Assembly (NCBI GenBank): GCA_039916225.1
Contig: JBDSLU010000173.1
Location: forward strand, 1-28,506
Source of the DNA: JBDSLU01 sp039916225
GTDB taxonomy: Bacteria; Acidobacteriota; Vicinamibacteria; Vicinamibacterales; Vicinamibacteraceae
Length of the DNA: 28,506 nt
Direction of reading: 5' to 3'
In this document: positions 15,644 to 23,448 of the stretch, piece after piece
How positions within the stretch are numbered: the first letter of the stretch is position 1
Layout: each line of letters opens with the position of its first letter
Made by a program: the position numbers and the translations under genes
The notes under the pieces: generated by a model
Told to the model about the DNA's origin: nothing
The model's input: only the letters and a program-made list of their open reading frames with translations
Database searches by the model: none

Positions 15644-16654
15644 TTACAGACCCTTCGTGGCCATGTAGGTCAGCAGGTCGACGCAGCGGCTCGAGTAGCC
15701 CCACTCGTTGTCGTACCAGGACAGGACCTTGATGAAGTTGCCGTCCATGACCTTGGTGTAGGCCGAGTCGATGATCGACGAGTGCGGGTTCTTCCGGAAG
15801 TCGACCGAGACGAGCGGCGCGTCCTCGACCGCGAGGATGCCTTTCAGCGGTCCGGCGGCGGCGGCGCGGAAGGCGCCGTTGATCTCGTCGGCGGTGGCGT
15901 TCTTGTCGAGCAGCGCGGCGAGGTCGACGACCGAGACGTTGGCGGTCGGCACGCGCATCGAGAAGCCATCGAGCTTGCCCTTGAGCTGCGGCAGCACTTC
16001 ACCGACGGCCTTGGCGGCGCCGGTCGTCGTCGGGATGAGCGACAGCGCGGCGGCGCGAGCGCGGCGGATGTCCTTGTGCGGCAGGTCGAGCAGCTGCTGG
16101 TCGTTGGTGTAGGAGTGGATGGTCGTCATCCAGCCCTTGGTGATGCCGAACGTCTCGTGCAGCACCTTGGCGAACGGGGCGAGACAGTTGGTCGTGCACG
16201 ACGCGTTCGAGATCACGATGTGCTTCGACGGGTCGTAGGTCTCGTGGTTGACGCCCATCACGAAGCTGGCGTCGGGGCCGGTGGCCGGCGCGGTGATGAT
16301 CACGCGCTTGGCGCCCGCGGCGATGTGCTTGGCGGCGTCTTCCTTCTTGGTGAAGAGGCCCGTACCTTCGAACACGACGTCGACGCCGAGGTCCTTCCAC
16401 GGGATCTGCGCGGGGTCGCGTTGCGAGACGACCTTGAAGAAGTCCTTGCCGACCGCGATGCCGCCGTCCTTCGCCTCGATCACCTGATCCAGGTTGCCCA
16501 GGATCGAGTCGTACTTGAGGAGGTGCGCCAGCGTCTTGGCGTCGGTCAGATCGTTGACCGCCACGAAATCGAAGTCCGCCTTCTTCTCGATGGCCGCGCG
16601 CATGATGTTGCGGCCGATGCGACCGAACCCGTTGATACCGACCTTGATTGCCAC
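15644..16654 (-). CDS. gap: Glyceraldehyde-3-phosphate dehydrogenase
   Basis: 336 residues, normal length. It oxidises glyceraldehyde 3-phosphate to 1,3-bisphosphoglycerate with NAD(P). The dinucleotide-binding GINGFGRIGR is at residues 6-15. The catalytic cysteine C153 is in SNASCTTNCLAPF, and the phosphate-site SYTNDQ follows. The C-terminus has WYDNEWGYSSR. The GTG at 16654 is chosen because the conserved N-terminus starts there and GGAG lies about 8 bases upstream; the in-frame extension upstream is unrelated sequence. It is first gene of the gap-pgk-tpiA-secG operon, with a recognisable promoter upstream. Confidence 0.98.
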   Translation of the reverse strand: MAIKVGINGFGRIGRNIMRAAIEKKADFDFVAVNDLTDAKTLAHLLKYDSILGNLDQVIEAKDGGIAVGKDFFKVVSQRDPAQIPWKDLGVDVVFEGTGLFTKKEDAAKHIAAGAKRVIITAPATGPDASFVMGVNHETYDPSKHIVISNASCTTNCLAPFAKVLHETFGITKGWMTTIHSYTNDQQLLDLPHKDIRRARAAALSLIPTTTGAAKAVGEVLPQLKGKLDGFSMRVPTANVSVVDLAALLDKNATADEINGAFRAAAAGPLKGILAVEDAPLVSVDFRKNPHSSIIDSAYTKVMDGNFIKVLSWYDNEWGYSSRCVDLLTYMATKGL

Positions 16655-16698
16655 GAAATGCTCCAATCCGGGCCGGATCGTAGGCCCGTGAACAGGGG

Positions 16699-16727
16699 AT
16701 TTTATCGAGGCGGGCCGCCCCCGTCTA
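16699..16727 (-). promoter_or_regulatory. Promoter of the gap operon
   Basis: On the minus strand: -35 TAGACG (16727-16722), exactly 17-bp spacer, -10 TAAAAT (16704-16699). The start codon of gap lies 44 bases further, leaving a leader of about 38 bases with GGAG near its end. A TTGACC hexamer a little further upstream (16737-16732) is at the wrong spacing for this -10. Confidence 0.6.
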
Positions 16728-16812
16728 CCTAGGTCAACGGTTGGTCCTGCGCCTGTAGCCGGATCGTCGCATGCCAGGCCGGGATCGGCGCATGAGGATT
16801 CAGGTTCTGGGC

Positions 16813-16818
16813 TATTCT
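16813..16818 (+). promoter_or_regulatory. Candidate -10 box for the envelope operon
   Basis: TATTCT ending 8 bases before the waaA ATG, which would give a nearly leaderless mRNA. No convincing -35 at 16-18 bases. The position matches similar boxes before secG and gmhB. Confidence 0.35.
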
Positions 16819-16826
16819 TCGGGGGC

Positions 16827-18167
16827 ATGTACCTGCTGTACAGCGTGCTGAGCGTGGTGGCGCTGGTCATCGCCTCGCCGTTCCTGGCCTACCAGGCGGT
16901 GCGCCACCGAAAGTACGTCCGCAGCCTGCGCCAGCGCCTCGGCTACCTGCCCCTGTCGTTCAACATCGACGGCGACGAGTCGATCTGGATCCACGCCGTC
17001 TCAGTGGGCGAGACGCTCACCGCGCGGGCCCTGATCGGCGAGCTCAAGGCCCGCTACCCGGGCTTGAAGCTGTTCCTGTCGACCACGACCATGACCGGCC
17101 ACGAGGTGGCCCGGGCCCTGACCGACGTCGACGGCGTCTTCTACTTCCCCCTCGACTGGGGCTTCACCGTCCGCCGCACCCTGGACGTCGTCCGGCCGCG
17201 CCTCTTCGTGATGATGGAGACCGAGATCTGGCCGGCCCTGCTGCGCGAATGCCGCGAGCGGGGCGTCGCCACGATGCTGGTCAACGGCCGCATCTCGAAG
17301 CGCTCGTTCGCCCGCTACGCGCTGGTGCGCCGCTTCTTCCGCCACGTGCTCGACGACGTCGACCGCTTCTGCATGCAGAGCGAGGAGGCGGCCCGCCGGA
17401 TCGTGGCGCTCGGCGCCGATCCGGCCCGCGTCGTGGTGACCGGCAGCCTGAAGTTCGATTCGCTCGACTGGCCCGGCGTCGGCCCGCACGGACAGAGCCG
17501 CGACCGCGTGCTGCGCTATTTCCGCCTGTTGCCGGGGCGGCCGGTGGTGATCGCCGCGAGCACGCTGCGCGGCGAGGATCAGGCGGCCCTCGAGGCCTTC
17601 CGCCGCGTCCAGGCACGCTGGCCGGACGCCCTGCTGATCATCGCGCCGCGGCATCCGGAGCGCTTCGAGGAAGTGACGCGCCTCGCCGCCGAGGAAGGGT
17701 TCCGCGTGGTCCGGCGGACGACGCTGCCGGTGGACGGCTCGCCCGACGCCGACGTGGTCGTGCTCGACACGATCGGCGAGCTGGCGCGGCTCTATCAGAT
17801 CGCCAGCGTCGTCTTCGTCGGCGGCTCGCTGGTCGACGCCGGCGGCCACAACATCCTCGAGCCGGCGATGTTCGGCAAGGCCATCGTCTTCGGGCCGCAC
17901 ATGCACAACTTCGCCGAGATCTCGGCCGAGTTCCTGCGTGGCAGCGCCGCCGTCCAGGTGTCGTCGACACGCGAGCTGGGTGAATGCCTGGTCGACCTCG
18001 TCGGCGACGGCGTCCGGCGGGCCAGCCTCGGGGCCGCCGCCCGGGCCATCGTCGAAGGCAACCGTGGCGCCAAGGCCCGCACCATGGCGGTGATCACCGC
18101 CCTGCTGCCGCCGCGCGAGACCGGCAAGCGCGGCGTCGTGATGCCCTTTCCCAGCCGTCGACGGTGA
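16827..18167 (+). CDS. waaA: Kdo transferase (3-deoxy-D-manno-octulosonic acid transferase)
   Basis: A 446-residue GT-B/GT30 enzyme that adds Kdo from CMP-Kdo to lipid IVA at the inner membrane. A single N-terminal helix (residues 1-22, MYLLYSVLSVVALVIASPFL) anchors it. The family motif HAVSVGE gives the catalytic-base candidate E62. METEIWPALL and the C-terminal FVGGSLVDAGGHNILEPA (about 329-346), which binds the CMP-Kdo part, are all clear. Length is slightly above the usual 420-430. It is first in a nine-gene operon for lipid A and inner core. Its stop overlaps the lpxK start (GTGA). It is not possible to tell from sequence whether it adds one or two Kdo residues. Confidence 0.96.
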   Translation: MYLLYSVLSVVALVIASPFLAYQAVRHRKYVRSLRQRLGYLPLSFNIDGDESIWIHAVSVGETLTARALIGELKARYPGLKLFLSTTTMTGHEVARALTDVDGVFYFPLDWGFTVRRTLDVVRPRLFVMMETEIWPALLRECRERGVATMLVNGRISKRSFARYALVRRFFRHVLDDVDRFCMQSEEAARRIVALGADPARVVVTGSLKFDSLDWPGVGPHGQSRDRVLRYFRLLPGRPVVIAASTLRGEDQAALEAFRRVQARWPDALLIIAPRHPERFEEVTRLAAEEGFRVVRRTTLPVDGSPDADVVVLDTIGELARLYQIASVVFVGGSLVDAGGHNILEPAMFGKAIVFGPHMHNFAEISAEFLRGSAAVQVSSTRELGECLVDLVGDGVRRASLGAAARAIVEGNRGAKARTMAVITALLPPRETGKRGVVMPFPSRRR

Positions 18168-19240
18168 CGGGCGTGACCCCCGGCCCGACGGCCGCTCCCG
18201 CGGATCGCCTGGCGGACGCCGCGCCGGTCACGGCGCCGGACCCTGGGTCGCGGGCCCTCTACGCCCGCGTCGCCGCCTGGCGCCGACGCCGCTACGCCCG
18301 CAGCGGGCGGGCCCGTCGCCTGGCCCGGCCGGTGATCTCGGTCGGCAACGTCGCCAGCGGCGGCCGCGCCAAGACGCCGATCGTGGCCTGCCTGGCCCGC
18401 CTGCTCGTCGAGGCCGGCGAGCGGCCGGCGATCCTGTCGCGCGGCTACGGCCGCACCGATCCCGCCGATGGCGTCACCGTCGTCAGCGATGGCGTGCGGG
18501 CGCTGGCCGATCTGGCCCGCGCCGGCGACGAGCCGTCGATGCTGGCTCGCGGTGTGCCCGGCGCCGGCGTGTTCGTCTGCCCCGACCGTTTCTGGGCTGG
18601 CACGCTGGCCGAGCGCCGTTTCGGCGCCACCGTGCACCTGCTCGACGACGGCTTCCAGCACCTGACGCTCGCTCGCGACGTCGACCTGGCGGTGGTGTCC
18701 GCCGCCGACGAACACGATCGCCCGTTGCCGCGCGGCGGGCTGCGTGAAGCGTTCGGCGCGATCCGGCATGCCGACGCCATCATCGTGACCGGCGAGTCCC
18801 CGGCCTCCGCCGCGGCGCTGGCCGCGCGCTGGGGCGTGGCGCACGCCTTCACCGCCGTGCCTCGGCCGTCGGTGCCGCGCGCCGTCGATCCGTGGGGCGG
18901 GGCCGTGCGCCTGCCGCGCGATCGGCCCGTCATCGCCGTCGCCGGCATCGCCCGTCCCGACGCCTTCTTCACCGACCTCGAGGCCTCCGGCTGGCATCTC
19001 GTCGACCGCCTGGCGTTCCGCGACCATCACGCCTTCACCGCCACCGACGTGGCCACCATCGTCCGCCGCATCCGAGCGACCGGCGCCGAGGCCGTCCTGA
19101 CCACCGAGAAGGACGCCGTGCGGCTGCTGCCGCTGCGGCCGCTGCCGTTCGCGGCCGCCTTCGTGCCGCTCACGGTGACGATCGAGCCGCAGGACGTGTT
19201 CGCGCGCTGGCTGTTCGATCGGCTGGCCGCGGAGCGCTGA
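18164..19240 (+). CDS. lpxK: Tetraacyldisaccharide 4'-kinase
   Basis: 358 residues. It phosphorylates the lipid A disaccharide at position 4' at the inner membrane. The family signature LLDDGFQHL is intact, as are SRGYGR, TTEKDAVRL and FRDHHAFT. The P-loop reads VGNVASGGRAKTP (G66-K70-T71), where most LpxK have GGTGKTP, so the residue before the catalytic Lys is Ala not Gly. The first 30 residues are Pro/Ala-rich and unlike the family. The GTG at 18164 overlaps the waaA stop (GTGA); a second GTG at 18173 is equally possible and neither has a clear SD. The gene sits between waaA and an lpxL-type acyltransferase, as expected for lipid A genes. Confidence 0.93.
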   Translation: MTGVTPGPTAAPADRLADAAPVTAPDPGSRALYARVAAWRRRRYARSGRARRLARPVISVGNVASGGRAKTPIVACLARLLVEAGERPAILSRGYGRTDPADGVTVVSDGVRALADLARAGDEPSMLARGVPGAGVFVCPDRFWAGTLAERRFGATVHLLDDGFQHLTLARDVDLAVVSAADEHDRPLPRGGLREAFGAIRHADAIIVTGESPASAAALAARWGVAHAFTAVPRPSVPRAVDPWGGAVRLPRDRPVIAVAGIARPDAFFTDLEASGWHLVDRLAFRDHHAFTATDVATIVRRIRATGAEAVLTTEKDAVRLLPLRPLPFAAAFVPLTVTIEPQDVFARWLFDRLAAER

Positions 19241-19241
19241 G

Positions 19242-20174
19242 ATGGCGTCGCCCTGGCGCTACGCGCTCGAGTACCGTGCCGTCGCCGCGGTGGCCGCTGC
19301 GGTCCGGGCCCTGCCGCAGTGGGCGAGTCTGGCCCTCGGCTCGGCCATCGGCTGCATCTTCTACGCCGTGGATGCGCCGCACCGCCGCCTCACGGTCGCC
19401 AACCTGTCGGCCGCCTTTCCGCACAAGCGACCTCGGGAGATCCGCAGCATCGCCCGCGGCGTCTTCGTACATTTCGGATCGCTCCTGACCGAGCTCTTGC
19501 GTTTCAGCGGCCTGCCGCCGGCGAAGATGCTGGCGGCGGTCGAGTTCGAAGGCGAGGAGCGCGTCACGCACGCCCTCGCCGGCGGCAAGGGCGCCCTCTT
19601 CATCACCGGCCACTTCGGCTACTGGGAGCTGCACGCGATGGCCCACGCGCTGCGCTTCCCGCCGATCGGCGTGGTCGTCCGCGGCCTCGACAACCCGCGC
19701 CTGAACGCCTGGATCGAGGGGATGCGGACGTCGACCGGCAACAGCGTGATCCACCGCCGCGGCGCGCTGCGCCAGATCCTGCGGGCGCTCGGCGAGAACA
19801 AGGGTGTCGCGATCCTCATCGATCAGCACATCCAGACCAGCGAGGCGGTGGTCGTCGATTTCTTCAACCGGCCGGCCGCGACGACCTCGGCGGTGGCCGC
19901 GCTCGCCCTGCGCACCGGCGCGCCGATCGTGCCGGTCTTCGCGGTGCGCCTGCCGGGCGGCCGCTACCGGATGATCTACGAGCACCCGGTCGTGCCGCCG
20001 CCGGAGGATCACCCGGACGCGGTGCGGGAGCTGACGCAGCGGTGCACCGACGTCCTCGAGATGTACGTCCGGCGCTATCCGAACAACTGGCTGTGGATGC
20101 ACCGTCGCTGGCGCGACCTGCCGCGCGGCGAGGACATCCCGGGCATGTTCCCGGCCGGAGCCCGCGAGGAATGA
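19242..20174 (+). CDS. LpxL/HtrB-family lipid A acyltransferase
   Basis: 310 residues, the typical length. These membrane-bound enzymes add secondary acyl chains to Kdo-lipid A. The catalytic H-x4-E pair is H124/E129 in TGHFGYWEL. RGLDNPRLN and IDQHIQTSEAVVVDFFNRPA form the substrate region, and the C-terminal NNWLWMHRRWR is the family signature. The N-terminal hydrophobic region (about 12-43) anchors it. The start lies one base after the lpxK stop (TGAGATG), and the end overlaps the heptosyltransferase start (ATGA). Whether it acts as LpxL, LpxM or another late acyltransferase cannot be told. With a single copy seen in the window, I leave the symbol open. Confidence 0.93.
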   Translation: MASPWRYALEYRAVAAVAAAVRALPQWASLALGSAIGCIFYAVDAPHRRLTVANLSAAFPHKRPREIRSIARGVFVHFGSLLTELLRFSGLPPAKMLAAVEFEGEERVTHALAGGKGALFITGHFGYWELHAMAHALRFPPIGVVVRGLDNPRLNAWIEGMRTSTGNSVIHRRGALRQILRALGENKGVAILIDQHIQTSEAVVVDFFNRPAATTSAVAALALRTGAPIVPVFAVRLPGGRYRMIYEHPVVPPPEDHPDAVRELTQRCTDVLEMYVRRYPNNWLWMHRRWRDLPRGEDIPGMFPAGAREE

Positions 20175-21232
20175 CGCGGATCGTGGTCCGCGCGCCGAAC
20201 TGGCTCGGCGACATCGTGATGACGATGCCGGCCATCGCCGCCGTGCGCGCGGCGCATCCCGGGGCGCACCTGGCAGTGGCCGCGCCGGCGGCGTTCGCGG
20301 ATGTCTGCGCGGCCATCCCCGGCGTCGACGGCGTGGTGCCGCTGGCCGGCTCGGGGATCCGCGCGCTGAGCGCGCACGTCGACGCCTTGCGGGCCGGCGC
20401 CTTCGATCTCGCCATCCTCTTCACCAACTCGTTCGCCAGCGCGCTCGCCGCGTCACGGGCGGGGATCGCCGAGCGGTGGGGCTACCGGCGCGACCTGCGT
20501 GGCCGGCTGCTGACGCGGGCGATCGCACCGCGGCCCCGGCGACGGGGCAAGGCGGCCGAGCCGCCGCCCGGCCCGGCCGGACCGCACCACAGCGCCTACT
20601 ATCTGCGGCTCGTGGCAGGTCTCGGGATGCCGCCGGTCGAGGCGAGCGGTGCGACCGCGGACCTGCGGGCGCCGGCGGCGGCCGTCGAACGCGCCGCCGC
20701 GCTGCTCGCCGAGGCCGGCGTGCGGGCCGAGACCCGGCTGGTCGGCTTCGCCCCGGGCGCGGCCTACGGATCCGCCAAGCGCTGGCCGCCCGAGCGCGTC
20801 GCCGAAGCGATTGCCGGGGTGACCGGGCCGGGCGTGCGCGCCGTCCTGGTCGGCGCCGCCGCCGATCGCGAGATCGTCCGTGCGATCCTCTCGGCCCTCG
20901 ATCCGGCGACACGCGACGCGGTCGTCGATCTCGCCGGTCGCACCGACGTCGCCACGCTGATGGCCGTGCTGGCCCGCTGCGCGGTAGTCGTGGCCAACGA
21001 TTCCGGGGCGATGCACGTGGCCTCGGCAGTGGGGCGGCCCGTGGTCGCCATCTTCGGACCGACCGACGAGCGGGCGACCGCGCCGCTGGGGCGGCATACC
21101 CTCGTCCGCCACGACGTGTTCTGCCGGCCGTGCCTGCTCCGGGCGTGCCCCATCGACCACCGCTGTCTGCAAGGGGTCGCGGCCGCGACGGTGGTGGCGG
21201 CGGTTTCGCAATACCGGACGGACGCACCGTGA
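20171..21232 (+). CDS. waaF: ADP-heptose:LPS heptosyltransferase II family
   Basis: A 353-residue GT9 glycosyltransferase that adds the second heptose to the inner core from ADP-heptose. The N-terminus MTRIVVRAPNWLGDIVMTMP and the region APGAAYGSAKRWPPERVA are typical of WaaF. So is the ADP-heptose site VANDSGAMHVASAVGRPVVA with FGPTDE. A cysteine cluster near the end (CRPCLLRACPIDHRCLQG) is also usual for the family. The ATG at 20171 overlaps the acyltransferase stop by ATGA. The middle has an extra low-complexity loop (about 117-135, PRPRRRGKAAEPPPG), probably a flexible insert. Confidence 0.93.
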   Translation: MTRIVVRAPNWLGDIVMTMPAIAAVRAAHPGAHLAVAAPAAFADVCAAIPGVDGVVPLAGSGIRALSAHVDALRAGAFDLAILFTNSFASALAASRAGIAERWGYRRDLRGRLLTRAIAPRPRRRGKAAEPPPGPAGPHHSAYYLRLVAGLGMPPVEASGATADLRAPAAAVERAAALLAEAGVRAETRLVGFAPGAAYGSAKRWPPERVAEAIAGVTGPGVRAVLVGAAADREIVRAILSALDPATRDAVVDLAGRTDVATLMAVLARCAVVVANDSGAMHVASAVGRPVVAIFGPTDERATAPLGRHTLVRHDVFCRPCLLRACPIDHRCLQGVAAATVVAAVSQYRTDAP

Positions 21233-21339
21233 CGCGCGCGGCAGCTGGCGGGTGGGTCTCTGCTCACTGGCGCGGCCTGATCCGCCGGCGCGAGCTGGCC
21301 CTGCGCGTCCAGGGCCGAGGGCGAAGATCGGCCGTGCGA

Positions 21340-21345
21340 TATCAT
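21340..21345 (+). promoter_or_regulatory. Candidate internal -10 box before gmhB
   Basis: TATCAT ending 8 bases before the GTG of gmhB, in the largest gap of the operon (121 bases). The distance to the start codon is the same as before secG and waaA, suggesting a leaderless internal promoter. No good -35. Confidence 0.35.
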
Positions 21346-21353
21346 CGGCCGAC

Positions 21354-21926
21354 GTGCCCCTCAGACCCGCCGTCTTCCTCGATCGCGACGGCACGATCAT
21401 CGACGACGTCGGTTATCTCGATCGTGTCGCCGACGTCGCCATCTATCCCTGGTCGGCCGACGCGCTGCGGCTGCTCAGGCGGGGCGGCTTCGTCATCGTC
21501 GTGATCACCAACCAGTCGGGCGTGGCGCGTGGGCTCTACCCCGAGTCGGCGGTGCACGACGTGCACGCTTACCTGACCGAGGCCCTCGGCCGCGGCGGCG
21601 CCGTGGTCGACGGCTGGTATCACTGCCCACACCATGCCGATGCCATCGACCCGGGCTACCGGCTCGACTGTGACTGCCGCAAGCCGAAGCCGGGGATGCT
21701 CACCCGGGCCGCGGCGGACCTCGGCCTCGATCTGACGCGCTCGGTCGTGGTCGGCGATCGCTGGAGCGACGTCGCCGCGGCGCGTGCCGTCGGCGCCGCC
21801 GGCCTGCTGGTCCGCACCGGCGTCGGGGCTCGCGAGGAGGAGACGCCGCTCGACGGGCTGGTCGCCGATGCGATCGTGCCGAGCCTCGCCGAGGCGGCGA
21901 GCTGGATCCTCAGGGAGCGCCGATGA
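21354..21926 (+). CDS. gmhB: D-glycero-D-manno-heptose 1,7-bisphosphate 7-phosphatase
   Basis: A 190-residue HAD phosphatase that removes the 7-phosphate in ADP-heptose synthesis. The nucleophile and acid/base are D10 and D12 in FLDRDGTIIDD. ITNQSGVARG and the zinc loop YHCPHH...CDCRKPKPGM (CxH and CxC) mark GmhB rather than a histidinol phosphatase. VVGDRWSD is HAD motif IV. The GTG at 21354 is used because the conserved domain starts four residues later; the in-frame reading further upstream (to 21252) is Pro/Ala/Arg-rich and looks non-coding. The gene ends with an ATGA overlap into hldA. Confidence 0.94.
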   Translation: MPLRPAVFLDRDGTIIDDVGYLDRVADVAIYPWSADALRLLRRGGFVIVVITNQSGVARGLYPESAVHDVHAYLTEALGRGGAVVDGWYHCPHHADAIDPGYRLDCDCRKPKPGMLTRAAADLGLDLTRSVVVGDRWSDVAAARAVGAAGLLVRTGVGAREEETPLDGLVADAIVPSLAEAASWILRERR

Positions 21927-22972
21927 GCGGGCGCGCCCCCTCCGCCGCCGCCCCCGATCGGGATAGCGGCCGCAATCGCCTGCACGCAGTGATCGATCGC
22001 TTCGCCCGTTGCCGCGTCGCGGTCATTGGCGACTTCGTCGCCGACGAGTTCGTCTACGGCCGCGTGGCGCGGATCTCACGCGAGGCGCCGGTCCTCATCC
22101 TCGAGTACGACAAGACCGACACCGTGCCTGGTGGCGCCGGCAATGCCGCCAACAACGTCGCCGCGCTCGGCGCCAGGACGCGCGCGGTCGGCCTGCTCGG
22201 CGACGATGCCATCGGCGAACGCCTGCGCGCCGCCCTCCACGCCCGCGTCGATGGCAAGGCGCTGGCCCGCGTCCGCGGCCGCGAGACGCCGACCAAGACG
22301 CGCATCCTCGCCGGCGGCATCCACTCGGCCAAGCAGCAGATCGTGCGGATCGATCGCGGCACGCACCGCCGCGCGACCGCCGAGGAGCGACAGCGCTTCG
22401 AGCAGGCCGCACTGGCCGCGACCGCGTCGGTCGACGGCGTGCTCGTGTCCGACTACGGCGGCGGCCTGGTGACGCCGCGCCTGGTGGCCGCCATCAAGCG
22501 CGCGGCGCGGACCGCCACGGGTGGCCGGCCGCCGATCCTCGTCGACTCGCGCTACGACCTGGCCCGCTATACGGGTCTCACCGCCTCGACGCCGAACGAG
22601 GCCGAAGCCGAGGCGCTGGTCGGCGAGTCGATCGGCGACGACGTCCGCGTCCTCGAGCGGGCCGGACGCCGGCTGCTCGAGGAGACGAACATGGCCGCGG
22701 TGCTGATTACCCGCGGCAGCCGCGGCATGGCGCTGTTCGAGCCGAACGTGCCGACCCGCCACATCCCGATCTCGGGCTCGGACGAGATCGCCGACGTCAC
22801 CGGCGCCGGCGACACCGTCATCGCGACGATGACCCTGGCCCTCGCCGCCGGCGCGTCCGCCTACGAGGCGGCGCAACTCGCCAACATCGCCGGCGGCATC
22901 GTCGTGATGAAACGCGGTACTGCGACCGTCAGCGCCGACGAGCTGCGGGCGGGGCTCGGAGGGCCGGCGTGA
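21923..22972 (+). CDS. hldA: D-glycero-beta-D-manno-heptose-7-phosphate kinase (HldA type)
   Basis: A 349-residue PfkB-family sugar kinase that makes heptose 1,7-bisphosphate. Family features: VIGDFVADEFVYGRV at the N-terminus, VPGGAGNAANNVAALG (substrate site), RIDRGTHRR, STPNEAEAEAL, and the anion-hole/catalytic motif DVTGAGDTVIA. This matches the N-terminal half of the fused E. coli HldE, but the nucleotidyltransferase here is a separate gene downstream. The first 20 residues are a variable Ser/Ala/Arg lead. The start overlaps the gmhB stop (ATGA) and the stop overlaps hldC (GTGA). Confidence 0.94.
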   Translation: MSGRAPSAAAPDRDSGRNRLHAVIDRFARCRVAVIGDFVADEFVYGRVARISREAPVLILEYDKTDTVPGGAGNAANNVAALGARTRAVGLLGDDAIGERLRAALHARVDGKALARVRGRETPTKTRILAGGIHSAKQQIVRIDRGTHRRATAEERQRFEQAALAATASVDGVLVSDYGGGLVTPRLVAAIKRAARTATGGRPPILVDSRYDLARYTGLTASTPNEAEAEALVGESIGDDVRVLERAGRRLLEETNMAAVLITRGSRGMALFEPNVPTRHIPISGSDEIADVTGAGDTVIATMTLALAAGASAYEAAQLANIAGGIVVMKRGTATVSADELRAGLGGPA

Positions 22973-23448
22973 GCGAGCGGATCGTCGATCGCGAGACGCT
23001 GCTCGACTGGGCCCGCCAGGTGCGCGCCACCGGCGAGACGATCGCCTTCGCCAATGGCTGCTTCGACGTGCTGCACGTCGGCCACCTCCGCTACCTGCAA
23101 GCCTCGGCCGCGGAAGCCGACCGGCTGGTGGTGGCGATCAACGACGACGCCTCGGTGCAACTGCTGAAGGGCGCCAAGCGGCCAATCCTGCCGATCGAGG
23201 CGCGGGCGGCGCTGGTCGCCGCCCTGCGCGGCGTCGACCGCGTCGTGGTGTTCTCCGGCCGCGACGTGGCGCCGCTCCTCACCGCGCTCCAGCCCGACGT
23301 CCACTGCAAGGGCACCGACTACACCGTCGAGACCGTGCCCGAGCGGGCCATCGTCCTGGCCTACGGCGGCCGCACCGCGATCGTCGGCGACCCCAAGGAC
23401 CACTCGACGAAGGACCTCGTCGCCGCGGTCCGCGGACAGACGCCGTGA
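22969..23448 (+). CDS. hldC: D-glycero-beta-D-manno-heptose 1-phosphate adenylyltransferase (HldC type)
   Basis: A 159-residue cytidylyltransferase-fold enzyme that makes ADP-heptose from heptose 1-phosphate and ATP. The hallmark is ANGCFDVLHVGHLRYLQ with the HxGH motif, followed by GAKRPILPIEARAALVAAL and KGTDYTVETVPERAIV. It corresponds to the C-terminal half of HldE. Start and stop both overlap neighbours (GTGA at each side), so it is tightly co-translated with hldA and waaC. Length is normal for stand-alone HldC. Confidence 0.95.
   Translation: MSERIVDRETLLDWARQVRATGETIAFANGCFDVLHVGHLRYLQASAAEADRLVVAINDDASVQLLKGAKRPILPIEARAALVAALRGVDRVVVFSGRDVAPLLTALQPDVHCKGTDYTVETVPERAIVLAYGGRTAIVGDPKDHSTKDLVAAVRGQTP

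Noticed and set aside
21252..21353. Longer gmhB starting at 21252
   Set aside because: The added 34 residues are Pro/Ala/Arg-rich and unlike the family; the conserved domain starts right after the GTG at 21354.
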